10,486 nt of DNA, from contig JAIXPR010000362.1 of assembly GCA_027486155.1 (NCBI GenBank), positions 1 to 10,486 on the forward strand, read 5' to 3'. Each line of letters opens with the position of its first letter. Positions within the stretch are counted from its first letter, which is position 1. Shown here in pieces: positions 1 to 6,385 of the stretch. Source of the stretch: Pseudomonadota bacterium. Its GTDB lineage: Bacteria; Bdellovibrionota_C; UBA2361; OMII01. The notes beneath the pieces were generated by a model. It was not told the DNA's origin. It searched no databases and was given only the letters and a program-made list of their open reading frames with translations. A program made the position numbers and the translations under genes.

Positions 1-477
1 AAGGTATCAACCCCTGGAAATGTTCAAAATTCCATGTTCCCGACGGTGCACGGAACTAACCTGAACAAGGAACCAATTACGTTGCCCGACCATTATCGGG
101 GTAAGGTGACCTTAGTTCTCGTTGGTTACACACAGAAGACTCAGTTTGATATCGATCGGTGGATTCTTGGTGCCCTCCAGGCGGAGGTGCCAGCTGAGAT
201 CGTCGAAGTTCCGACCATCGCCGGTATGATGCCTCAGATGGTGCAGGGATTCATCGATAACGGGATGAGAAGTGGTATTCCGAAGTCCGATTGGGCTGCC
301 GTGGTGACGGTCTACGAAGATGCTCCGAAAATTATTGAGTCCTTGGGCAACGAGCGTCCCCAAAGCGCGTACGCGGTTCTCTTAAATAAAGAGGGACGGA
401 TAGTGTGGAGTTCCAATATCGGATACTCCGCGAGTCAGATCCTTGAACTCAAGAAGATGGCCACCTCTCTTCGATAA
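1..477 (+). CDS. Thioredoxin-fold (ATP10/redoxin-like) protein lacking cysteines, 5' end outside window
   Basis: The frame is open from base 1, so the 158 visible residues are probably the C-terminal part of a longer protein; the ATG at 34 is internal to this frame and has no clear ribosome site. The segment LPDHYRGKVTLVLVGYTQ, followed by a Phe-Asp-Ile-Asp-Arg-Trp stretch and a final sheet-like LLNKEGRIVW, matches the layout of redoxin/thioredoxin-fold proteins, especially the ATP10-like branch (the mitochondrial member helps assemble ATP synthase). There is no cysteine at all in the visible part, so it cannot be a CxxC oxidoreductase. An upstream signal or lipoprotein peptide is likely but unseen. 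It ends 10 bp from the convergent uup stop codon, with no terminator visible between them. Fold assignment is fairly secure; function is unknown. Confidence 0.75.
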   Translation, partial: KVSTPGNVQNSMFPTVHGTNLNKEPITLPDHYRGKVTLVLVGYTQKTQFDIDRWILGALQAEVPAEIVEVPTIAGMMPQMVQGFIDNGMRSGIPKSDWAAVVTVYEDAPKIIESLGNERPQSAYAVLLNKEGRIVWSSNIGYSASQILELKKMATSLR

Positions 478-487
478 GTAGCGCGCT

Positions 488-2296
488 TTACTTAGAGAGC
501 GACGAGCGGAGATTCTCAAGGTGTTGCCACCTCTCATAGAGGCGCTCGACCTCCTGCTGTTGCGTCGTAAGCGCGTCGCAGAGTTCGGAGAGTTTTGAGG
601 CGTTGGTAGCGATTTGCGCGGAGTCCATCTCTTGCTGAATCTTTGTGAGCTTAGCTTCCGCTTTTGCTATCAGGTCCTCAATCATCGATAAGTCTCTGGC
701 GTCTTTGTACGAGAGCTTCGTGGTTTGCTTAGGCTTGCCCTCGGCGTCCTTTACGCTCTCCTTCCTACCGCGTCCGGCCTCTGTATCCCGTTTCGCGGAC
801 TCCCATTGGGCGTAGTCTCCGTAGAGGACGCCGGTACCATCTCGTAATCCCAACACGGCGCTGCCCGTGCGCTCCAGGAGGTATCGGTCGTGCGTTATGA
901 GAACGATCGCTCCGGGGAAGCCCTCGAAGCTTTCCTCAAGATTATCCAGTGTCGCGATGTCGAGGTCGTTCGTCGGCTCGTCAAAGAGTAGGATGTCGCA
1001 CTCTTGAGACATGCTCTTGGCGAGAAGGGCGCGAGCGCGCTCTCCTCCCGACAAAGAGCCGAGTGTTGTCGCGAGGTGGTGATGGGAAAAGAGAAAGCGG
1101 GATGCCCACGCCGCTACGTGGAGCGACTGTCCCTGGTACAGCACGGAGTCCCCATGTGGGCAAAGGAAATCGCGTAAGGTGACATCGTCTTTAAGCTCTC
1201 TCCGAGCCTGGTCGAGGAAGGCAGTACGAAGGCCCGGAGCTCTGGTGATGCGCCCGTGGGTCGGTTCGAGCTCTCCGAGGAGTGTGCGAATGAAGGTTGT
1301 CTTGCCGCTACCATTGGGGCCCACGATGGCAAGTCGGGTTCCTGGAGAAAGTATGAGGGATACCCGAGAAAAGAGCTCTTTCCCCCCCATCGACTGGCAG
1401 ATCTCCTCGACCTTGATGAGCTCCTTGGTTTTTCTTTGGGTCGATGAGAATTCGATATCCGCGCGGCGCTGTGTTCCTGTAGGGGCGCTTTTGAGGTTAT
1501 CGATAAGACGATGCGCCTCGTTGATTCGAGCGCGTGATTTAGTCGTTCTCGCCTTCACCCCTTGGCGAAGCCATTCAACCTCTCGCCGCACCTTGTTGGT
1601 CAGCGATTGTCTTTGTTGTTGGAGCTGCTCCAGCCTTTCCTCGCGGAACTCAATGTAGTCCGCGTAGCCGCCATCGCACACCATCGCGTTGTTGGGATAC
1701 ATTTTGTTGATCTCAAGAACGCGGGCCGCCAGGCGCTCAATAAAATACCGGTCATGGCTAACAAACACTATCGCGCACCGCATCGTATCGAGATAGTTCT
1801 CCAGCCAAAGAATTGAGTCGATATCGAGGTGGTTCGTTGGTTCGTCGAGCAGTACGCAATCCGGTTCAAGCGCTAGAGCGCAGGCGATGGACAAGCGCTT
1901 CTTCCAACCCCCTGAGAGCCCGTCTACCTGGACCGACTCGTCGTTAAAACCGGTCGCTCCGAGGTAGATGTTGATCCGTCGAGCTATCTCACCATGATCG
2001 AGTCCGTGTTGGTGGAGCGCGAGCTCAAGTATCTCTCCCACGCTTTTTCCTCTCGGAAAGTCCTCTTGTTGAGGGACGTACGCGCAACGAAGTCCTTTGC
2101 GGAAGCTTACATTTCCGTCGTCGACCTCCTCGATTCCAGCCAGGATCTTGAGGAGCGTTGATTTTCCCGAGCCGTTATCACCGATTAACGCGAGGCGCTC
2201 CTGCTCATGGATCGCCAGGGAAAGCTTGGAGAAAAGGGGATGCTCGCTGAATCCTTTGGTGATTTCTTGCGTGCTTATAATCGGGATAGAAGCCAT
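488..2296 (-). CDS. uup: ABC-F family ATPase, Uup type
   Basis: This is a 602-residue soluble protein with two ATP-binding cassettes and no membrane segments. Cassette 1 has Walker A GDNGSGKST (39-47), signature LSGGWKKR (from 127) and Walker B ending LLDEPTNHLD (149-158; catalytic Glu152). Cassette 2 has GPNGSGKTT (326-334), LSGGERAR and LLFDEPTNDLD. The linker between them carries the charged EVEWLRQGVKARTTKSRAR type of motif, and after about residue 535 there is a coiled-coil tail beginning KLSYKDARDL, as in Uup. Members of this family act at the ribosome or, for Uup, have been linked to precise excision of transposons and to DNA binding through the tail. Length is normal for Uup. The ATG at 2296 precedes the first beta strand by a few residues; its leader lacks a Shine-Dalgarno sequence but holds a 6-bp inverted repeat. 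Uup versus another ABC-F subgroup is judged from the tail and linker. Confidence 0.93.
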   Translation of the reverse strand: MASIPIISTQEITKGFSEHPLFSKLSLAIHEQERLALIGDNGSGKSTLLKILAGIEEVDDGNVSFRKGLRCAYVPQQEDFPRGKSVGEILELALHQHGLDHGEIARRINIYLGATGFNDESVQVDGLSGGWKKRLSIACALALEPDCVLLDEPTNHLDIDSILWLENYLDTMRCAIVFVSHDRYFIERLAARVLEINKMYPNNAMVCDGGYADYIEFREERLEQLQQQRQSLTNKVRREVEWLRQGVKARTTKSRARINEAHRLIDNLKSAPTGTQRRADIEFSSTQRKTKELIKVEEICQSMGGKELFSRVSLILSPGTRLAIVGPNGSGKTTFIRTLLGELEPTHGRITRAPGLRTAFLDQARRELKDDVTLRDFLCPHGDSVLYQGQSLHVAAWASRFLFSHHHLATTLGSLSGGERARALLAKSMSQECDILLFDEPTNDLDIATLDNLEESFEGFPGAIVLITHDRYLLERTGSAVLGLRDGTGVLYGDYAQWESAKRDTEAGRGRKESVKDAEGKPKQTTKLSYKDARDLSMIEDLIAKAEAKLTKIQQEMDSAQIATNASKLSELCDALTTQQQEVERLYERWQHLENLRSSLSK

Positions 2297-2299
2297 ACG

Positions 2300-2324
2300 C
2301 TCAAGGATAGCAAGGGCGCTTGAG
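2300..2324 (-). promoter_or_regulatory. Inverted repeat abutting the uup start codon
   Basis: CTCAAG (2300-2305) and CTTGAG (2319-2324) form 6-bp arms around a 13-nt loop, starting 4 nt upstream of the uup ATG. In the transcript this would place a small hairpin where the ribosome must bind, so it could affect translation start. The stem is short and may be chance. Confidence 0.3.
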
Positions 2325-2412
2325 AGGGTACATGGTGGCAGGGTGCTTTTTAGACTAATACGTGGGGTCCCCCGGGAGTCCCAGTCTTGTCAGGGGGATA
2401 GCACGTGGGGAG

Positions 2413-2466
2413 TCGATACCGTTTCGAATGGCGCGCACAAGCGGGGACGTGCGCCATCGGTATCGA
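2413..2466. repeat. Long imperfect inverted repeat in the uup/M20 divergent spacer
   Basis: The outer arms TCGATACCG (2413-2421) and CGGTATCGA (2458-2466) are perfect 9-bp complements. Further in, ATGGCG (2428-2433) pairs with CGCCAT (2452-2457), and CAC (2436-2438) with GTG (2449-2451), leaving a 10-nt loop. The left arm carries two extra bulges (6 nt and 2 nt). An alternative pairing joins CGCACAA (2434-2440) with TTGTGCG (2473-2479). It could be an operator for one or both genes or a structured leader of the M20 gene. Confidence 0.55.
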
Positions 2467-2580
2467 ATACGGTTGTGCGTGCTTTGTATCACATATCTAG
2501 TCCGCCCTTTCGGTGTAGTGTGGTACGCTGCTGGCTGGCTCCTTACGCGGAGTGACGCTTGCTCTTTCGGGTATCTTTTC

Positions 2581-3714
2581 ATGTCTTCAGCAGGGACCCC
2601 TCCTACCGCTCTCGGAAAACCCCAAGAGGTCACAAACGAACGTGTGCTCGACAAGATTGTGGCGACTGCCATGGGGCTCATGGCGTTCCCTTCATTAACG
2701 GGTCGTGAACTGCCGGTGATGGAACACGTTGAAAGCCTTCTTCAAGGGATGGGTTGGAGAACTGAGAGGTGGCCGATTCCGAATGATCTTCGATTCAACC
2801 TCTTTGCCAAACCAGCCGGCCGAAATCCCCGAGTGGTCCTTACAACACACCTTGATGTGGTGCCGGCGCCGGACGATCTTTTTACCCCGACAATAGTCGA
2901 CGGTGTCTTGTTGGGGCGGGGAGCGTGTGACACCAAGGGCATCGCCGCTGTTATGATACAGGTGGCCGACTCTCTGAGACGGGAGGGGCGCGATGACATC
3001 GGCCTGCTCTTTGTCGTGGGCGAGGAGACCGATAGCGTCGGCGCGAGGATCGCTGTGCCGATGCTGAGAGAGAGAGGCGTCGAGTTCATCGTCAATGGTG
3101 AACCGACCGAGGGAAAGTTGGTGATCGCCCAGAAGGGAGTTCTCGCCGGAAAGATCTTCGTCAAAGGAAGGTCCTGCCACTCCGGGTATCCCCATCTCGG
3201 CGTGGATGCCAACGCGTTTTTGATCGATGTGGCGAGCGAGTTGCGCTCTATCGACTTTGGGACACACCCCGTATTCGGCGAATCCACCATCAACATTGGA
3301 ATGCTCAAAGGGGGCGAGGCTGGCAACATCGTCTCGCCATCGGCCGAGCTGAGTTTTTGGCTACGAACCGTGAGTTCCTCGCACGTATTGACGGAGACCG
3401 TACACGCAGCTGTTACGTCGGTTGCGAAAAGGGTCCCTGGCGTCGAAGTTAGTGTCACGATTGACGTTGAGAGTGAACCCATCGAACTCGTTCCGCTACC
3501 AGGCTTTGAGACTACGGTCTTTTGCGGGGGATCAGATGTCTCGTACTATGTTGAGAGTGGGGCTCGTGTTCTCATGTATGGTCCTGGATCCCTGACCCAT
3601 GCGCACACAGACACAGAGCACATAACACTGCGAGAGCTAGGCGAGGCATTTAATGGATACCTCACCATCTATCATGCGCTCAGGGGCGGTGTTGCTAGCG
3701 TGGTCGTCGATTAA
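2581..3714 (+). CDS. M20 family metallohydrolase (ArgE/DapE/ACY1-type deacylase)
   Basis: This is a 377-residue cytoplasmic two-zinc amidohydrolase. In M20 enzymes the metals are held by one His, the bridging Asp, Glu and a late His. Here these are THLDVVP (His90, Asp92), GACDTKG (Asp117), GEETDS (Glu148 as catalytic base, Glu149), NGEPTE (Glu174) and AHTDTEHI near the C-terminus (His342, Glu346). The middle region, with GRSCHSGYPHLGVDANAF, fits the dimerisation domain. All catalytic residues are present and the length is usual for ArgE/DapE. The exact substrate (N-acetylornithine, N-succinyl-diaminopimelate, or another N-acyl amino acid) cannot be read from sequence, and there is no arginine or lysine pathway neighbour. 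The ATG at 2581 was chosen because homology begins just after it; an upstream in-frame ATG at 2362 would add 73 residues unlike the family. No strong ribosome site precedes 2581. Confidence 0.9.
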   Translation: MSSAGTPPTALGKPQEVTNERVLDKIVATAMGLMAFPSLTGRELPVMEHVESLLQGMGWRTERWPIPNDLRFNLFAKPAGRNPRVVLTTHLDVVPAPDDLFTPTIVDGVLLGRGACDTKGIAAVMIQVADSLRREGRDDIGLLFVVGEETDSVGARIAVPMLRERGVEFIVNGEPTEGKLVIAQKGVLAGKIFVKGRSCHSGYPHLGVDANAFLIDVASELRSIDFGTHPVFGESTINIGMLKGGEAGNIVSPSAELSFWLRTVSSSHVLTETVHAAVTSVAKRVPGVEVSVTIDVESEPIELVPLPGFETTVFCGGSDVSYYVESGARVLMYGPGSLTHAHTDTEHITLRELGEAFNGYLTIYHALRGGVASVVVD

Positions 3715-3748
3715 TTATTCTCCATGAATCCTGCTCGCGAGGGAAGCG

Positions 3749-3877
3749 AGGCAAAACCCCGCGTGAACGTGCTCGTAAACGTACCCGAAACAAAAAAATA
3801 ACATTTTCGGGTACGTTCACGTTTTGAGGTCCGCAATTAGACTACCAGAAGGTTTTGCCTTTTCTCCTTACGAGCAC
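3749..3877. repeat. Pair of 10-nt words inverted across the M20/exported-protein convergent spacer
   Basis: AGGCAAAACC (3749-3758) has its complement GGTTTTGCCT at 3851-3860, and GTGCTCGTAA (3769-3778) has its complement TTACGAGCAC at 3868-3877. The latter overlaps the stop codon of the minus-strand gene. The order is A-B-A'-B', so the two pairings would cross and could not form a simple nested hairpin. Confidence 0.45.
3762..3821. terminator. Large hairpin between convergent genes, probable bidirectional terminator, built from hexamer repeats
   Basis: The right arm 3805-3821 (17 nt) is complementary to 3762-3767 joined to 3780-3790, with a 12-nt bulge (3768-3779) on the left arm. The uninterrupted core stem is 13 bp: AACGTACCCGAAA (3778-3790) with 3805-3817, around a 14-nt A-rich loop. 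A run of four T follows at 3822-3825. It lies between the stop of the M20 gene (3714) and that of the exported-protein gene (3868), the expected place for a shared terminator. The T tracts outside the stem are short on both strands, so intrinsic termination is likely but not certain. Confidence 0.55.
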
Positions 3878-4533
3878 ATCCATCGAAGCGATGAGGTCAA
3901 TCGGTATTGGTTGTCGTCTTTGTCACGAGCGTGTCCGCAAATAATGGAAGTTGTCACTACCAACTTGTTGTTGATTCGGTATATCAATGAGGAATACGAG
4001 GGACTGCAATTGCCTGGACAGCGATTGTAGAGGTCTTCTCCGTCCGTGCCATCTCCCTGGGTTAGATCGTTGTACCACTCATCCGCTTCCTCTCGCGTTT
4101 CGAACGTCCTTTTACCATACACAATCGGTGCTTTTGTGGTTTGCTCTAGCAGTTTTTGGCATGTTGGAGAGTCCTCATACGCTGGCAAGGTCATGTTCGG
4201 AACGGAGGAGAAAACAACAGCCACGACGGCGTGAGCGCAGGATTGAGCGCATGGATTTGGTGGTTGAGCTTCCTGGATCGCTTGAGCCTCAGATTTAGAG
4301 AGCAGCTCATCCATCTGGAATCGGATGGAGTCGTCTGAATTACGCAAATTATCGAAGAAACCCGCCGAGGCGAGGGTATGTCCCACGGGTATGTCGTTGG
4401 TAGGTTGGGTGCAGGGGGACTGCCCGTAAGCTAATCGTCCCTCTGTCAGTGATAGGAGAAGGGAAGCAAGGATACCACACACTACCTTCGATCTTTTCAT
4501 AGAGTTTTTTTGAGGAGACAGTCCAGCCACCAT
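3868..4533 (-). CDS. Exported cysteine-rich protein of unknown function
   Basis: This 221-residue protein matches no family I can name. A signal peptide is clear: MKRSKVVCGILASLLLSL begins at internal Met12 (ATG at 4500) and is followed by a likely cleavage site near AYGQS. The ATG at 4533 is kept as the outer start because GGCGGG lies 7 nt before it, whereas nothing resembling a ribosome site precedes 4500; the shorter start gives a more standard signal peptide. The mature part has eight cysteines, including CAQSC and CPGNC (both CxxxC), enough for four disulfides in the periplasm or outside. The C-terminal third, from CSPSYSSLIYRINNK through CGHARDKDDNQYRLTSS to the final WMCS, looks like a compact conserved module. 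It lies 254 bp downstream of the porin on the same strand and is probably transcribed separately. Confidence 0.75.
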   Translation of the reverse strand: MVAGLSPQKNSMKRSKVVCGILASLLLSLTEGRLAYGQSPCTQPTNDIPVGHTLASAGFFDNLRNSDDSIRFQMDELLSKSEAQAIQEAQPPNPCAQSCAHAVVAVVFSSVPNMTLPAYEDSPTCQKLLEQTTKAPIVYGKRTFETREEADEWYNDLTQGDGTDGEDLYNRCPGNCSPSYSSLIYRINNKLVVTTSIICGHARDKDDNQYRLTSSLRWMCS

Positions 4534-4622
4534 GGTAGCACCCGCCGGATGATGGATACATCATGAAAAAACACCATTAGTGAGATAGGGGAGTGTGGAT
4601 TCTTGGAGTCTGCCCGAACGGT

Positions 4623-4653
4623 GGGGCGATGGGAGCGGGTGAGGAGGGGGGGG
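4623..4653 (+). other. Putative G-quadruplex motif
   Basis: Four plus-strand G runs are spaced by short loops: GGGG (4623-4626), GGG (4631-4633), GGG (4637-4639) and an eight-G run (4646-4653), with loops of 4, 3 and 6 nt. This satisfies the usual four-run, 1-7 nt loop pattern. More G runs follow up to about 4760. The G-rich strand is the template strand for the flanking minus-strand genes. Confidence 0.5.
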
Positions 4654-4767
4654 CGAGCCTCGGTCTCCGCACCTCAGTCGAGTAATGAAGGCTCTGGTCT
4701 CCTACGAGTGGACTTTCCGGAGGGGGCGCCGGATGAGGGGCTTGAAGAGATCGGGTGGGGTGATGAA

Positions 4768-4783
4768 ACGCCGACCTCGGCGT
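4768..4783 (-). terminator. Hairpin downstream of the porin gene, possible terminator
   Basis: ACGCCG (4768-4773) and CGGCGT (4778-4783) form a 6-bp GC-rich stem with a 4-nt loop, 4 nt past the porin stop codon. On the minus strand the stem is followed by TTTCATC, a weak T tract. Position and stem fit a terminator; the poor T run keeps confidence low. Confidence 0.4.
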
Positions 4784-4787
4784 GAGA

Positions 4788-6080
4788 TTAGTCATAATCA
4801 AGTGGCAGGATCTTATTCATGGGGAACGCGCCACCCGAGTGAGGTCCGAAGTAGAAGCGAACCATAAGGCTTGTTGTCCACGCCTCTTGGCCACTCATAT
4901 TCGCGTACTCGATACCATTCAACAGTTTGAGGCGATGTTTCGCGACGTAATAGGCGAGCCCGAGGTATCCCGCTTGGTAGCGATCGCCTGGCTCGAACCC
5001 CGCTGGCTGCTCGTATCGTAGTTGTGGTGTTAGTCCCTCCTGTCCGTTGGATCCCGCGAGTTGATACCGAGATATGACCTGCCATCTCCTGTTCAAGAAG
5101 TAGCTTGGCTGTAGGTTGATTCCTGTGGCATTTCCATTCTCGTTACCCAGTCCACCCGTAATTTCGTGAACGAGCGCGAACTTTCCTTTGTGTACGATCG
5201 CCGCGCCTGATACGCCATTTTCGAAGTAGTTCATGTTGGTCGCGTTTTGATCGTAGTCGCTGTGGATATAGGACCCATACAGAGTAACGTTGTCCATCCC
5301 GATCCGCTTTCCGAGATCGTAGTAGATTTGCGTGATGTGGGACCATCCGGAATCAAATTCCACGAACGCCTCGCCGATGTCTCGTCCGGTGGCGTTTGTA
5401 AAGAAACCGCTGTAGTAGGTAACGGCATCTACCTTTCCCTGGAGCGTGATCGATGGCGTATAGTCCACGTTAAACATGTTCGTGAGCATTCCGCGTTCAA
5501 GATAGTTCAAGTAGCGACTTGAGACGTTTCGATCGTGGGTGAAGCGATTCTTTTGTTGGCCGATGGTGAGGGCTAGTTCAGGTGAAAACGCCCACTGGGC
5601 CCACAGTTCGGTGAATCCGTCGTAGAAGGGGTCTATGTTGCTGCCACTTACCATCTGGGCGTGCAACGTGAGCTTTCTGAGCATCTTTGCTTGAGCCCCC
5701 AGGCGGAAACGCCGCGTCTCGTAACCATCGTCTACTCCCGTATTCGCCTCTGTCCAGTGATACTGCCCGTTATAGCGTCCGAGCAGCCAAAGCTCCTGTA
5801 ACGTTTCGTCGTTGCCGTTTTTGTACACACGGCCGAGCTGCTCAAGCTCGTCACTGATCGAAAAAGGCTTATCCTCGTTTTGGGCTGTGGTACGTTCCTT
5901 GGCTCCAACATAAAGAACGTCCATAAGGTTGATTGACTGAGGGGGCTGATTCTGAGCAATGGCGTCACGTGGAGTAAAACCTGCTATACATGCGGCAATC
6001 CAGACGGTCTTGAGGCACATCCCGATGGTGACGTGAAACCCTAGAGGCGGTTGATCGCGACGCATACGTCCGTATGTCAT
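4788..6080 (-). CDS. Outer-membrane porin of the OprO/OprP (Porin_O_P) family
   Basis: This is a protein of up to 430 residues. An N-terminal hydrophobic stretch from Met21 (ATG at 6020), MCLKTVWIAACIAGF, ends in DAIA-Q and reads as a signal peptide, so translation may start at 6020 (410 residues) rather than at the outermost ATG at 6080 or the one at 6065; none has a good ribosome site. The mature part alternates in the beta-barrel manner with many aromatic and glycine residues. It follows the Porin_O_P layout: an early RRFRLGAQAKMLRKLTLHAQ strand pair, then FTELWAQWAFSPELALTIGQQKNRF, and late strands such as RWQVISRYQLAG and LKLLNGIEYA. The family includes phosphate- and pyrophosphate-selective porins, but specificity cannot be read here and I found no Pho-box-like repeat upstream. 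Unusually, 19 residues follow the last predicted strand (LMVRFYF), so the barrel does not end on the usual C-terminal aromatic. Confidence 0.85.
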   Translation of the reverse strand: MTYGRMRRDQPPLGFHVTIGMCLKTVWIAACIAGFTPRDAIAQNQPPQSINLMDVLYVGAKERTTAQNEDKPFSISDELEQLGRVYKNGNDETLQELWLLGRYNGQYHWTEANTGVDDGYETRRFRLGAQAKMLRKLTLHAQMVSGSNIDPFYDGFTELWAQWAFSPELALTIGQQKNRFTHDRNVSSRYLNYLERGMLTNMFNVDYTPSITLQGKVDAVTYYSGFFTNATGRDIGEAFVEFDSGWSHITQIYYDLGKRIGMDNVTLYGSYIHSDYDQNATNMNYFENGVSGAAIVHKGKFALVHEITGGLGNENGNATGINLQPSYFLNRRWQVISRYQLAGSNGQEGLTPQLRYEQPAGFEPGDRYQAGYLGLAYYVAKHRLKLLNGIEYANMSGQEAWTTSLMVRFYFGPHSGGAFPMNKILPLDYD

Positions 6081-6385
6081 GGATTACTAGTATCTTTTAC
6101 AACTCTAGTCGGGTCTGGGTTCGGAGAAGATTCTCTAATCCGGGGGACTTAAATAACCTCGCTCTCACACGGGATGGTGGCATCGTTTCTGTTAGGATAA
6201 CGAGACCGCTGGCATGGTGCATACAGGCGGGCTTTTCGCACACAATGACTCTTGATCATGCGTATATTCCAGGTTTCGCGGTAATTAGGCAAGGATATGC
6301 CCCCCTCGTGCATGGGAAGGCCCCCATTCATCCCAGCCTGTCGCCGTAGACGAACTCTCCTTATCAAGATGTGGTGCGTTTCGGA
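6081..6385. other. Intergenic region upstream of the porin gene
   Basis: This 305-bp spacer lies between the AI-2E stop and the porin start, both minus-strand, and should contain the porin promoter. The only structure I see is a small palindrome, GAGAA-GA-TTCTC (6124-6135), about 45 nt upstream of the porin ATG, and a minus-strand TATTTAAGT (6147-6155) that also occurs upstream of the AI-2E gene. No clear -35/-10 pair, tRNA or small gene is evident. Confidence 0.4.

Larger units (their letters stand above)
2297..2580. other. Divergent intergenic region between uup and the M20 gene
   Basis: This 284-bp spacer must hold the promoters of both flanking genes. It contains a CTCAAG/CTTGAG repeat next to uup (2300-2324), two copies of ACGTGGGG (2360-2367 and 2403-2410), and a long imperfect inverted repeat (2413-2466). 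A possible plus-strand promoter is TTGTGC (2473-2478) with TATCTA (2494-2499), but the 15-bp spacing is short, so I do not call it. Confidence 0.5.
4534..4787. other. G-rich intergenic spacer between porin and exported-protein genes
   Basis: The 254-bp spacer is strongly G-rich and C-poor on the plus strand. It should carry the promoter of the exported-protein gene and the end of the porin transcript. It holds a small AT-rich palindrome next to the gene start (ATGATG 4549-4554, CATCAT 4559-4564), a G-quadruplex-type tract, and a hairpin just past the porin stop. I see no convincing gene in it. Confidence 0.5.

Noticed and set aside
1179..1658. Open frame on the plus strand inside uup (159 codons)
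   Set aside because: It is antisense to the conserved ABC-F linker and second cassette, is low-complexity in composition, and shows no recognisable domain.
2362..2580. In-frame N-terminal extension of the M20 protein by 73 residues
   Set aside because: It runs through the spacer containing the inverted repeat, is unlike M20 N-termini, and is neither a signal peptide nor preceded by a ribosome site.
2742..3482. Long open frame on the minus strand inside the M20 gene (246 codons)
   Set aside because: It lies fully antisense to a gene with all catalytic motifs intact; the translation is Ser/Thr/Pro-rich without family features, as expected from a shadow frame.
4577..4801. Proline-rich 74-codon minus-strand frame overlapping the porin end
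   Set aside because: Its proline content simply reflects the C-rich complement of the G-rich spacer; it needs a TTG or internal ATG start and has no domain or ribosome site.
6081..6385. Search for a Pho box upstream of the OprO/OprP-family porin
   Set aside because: No paired CTGTCAT-like direct repeats were found on either strand, so phosphate control is not supported by the sequence.
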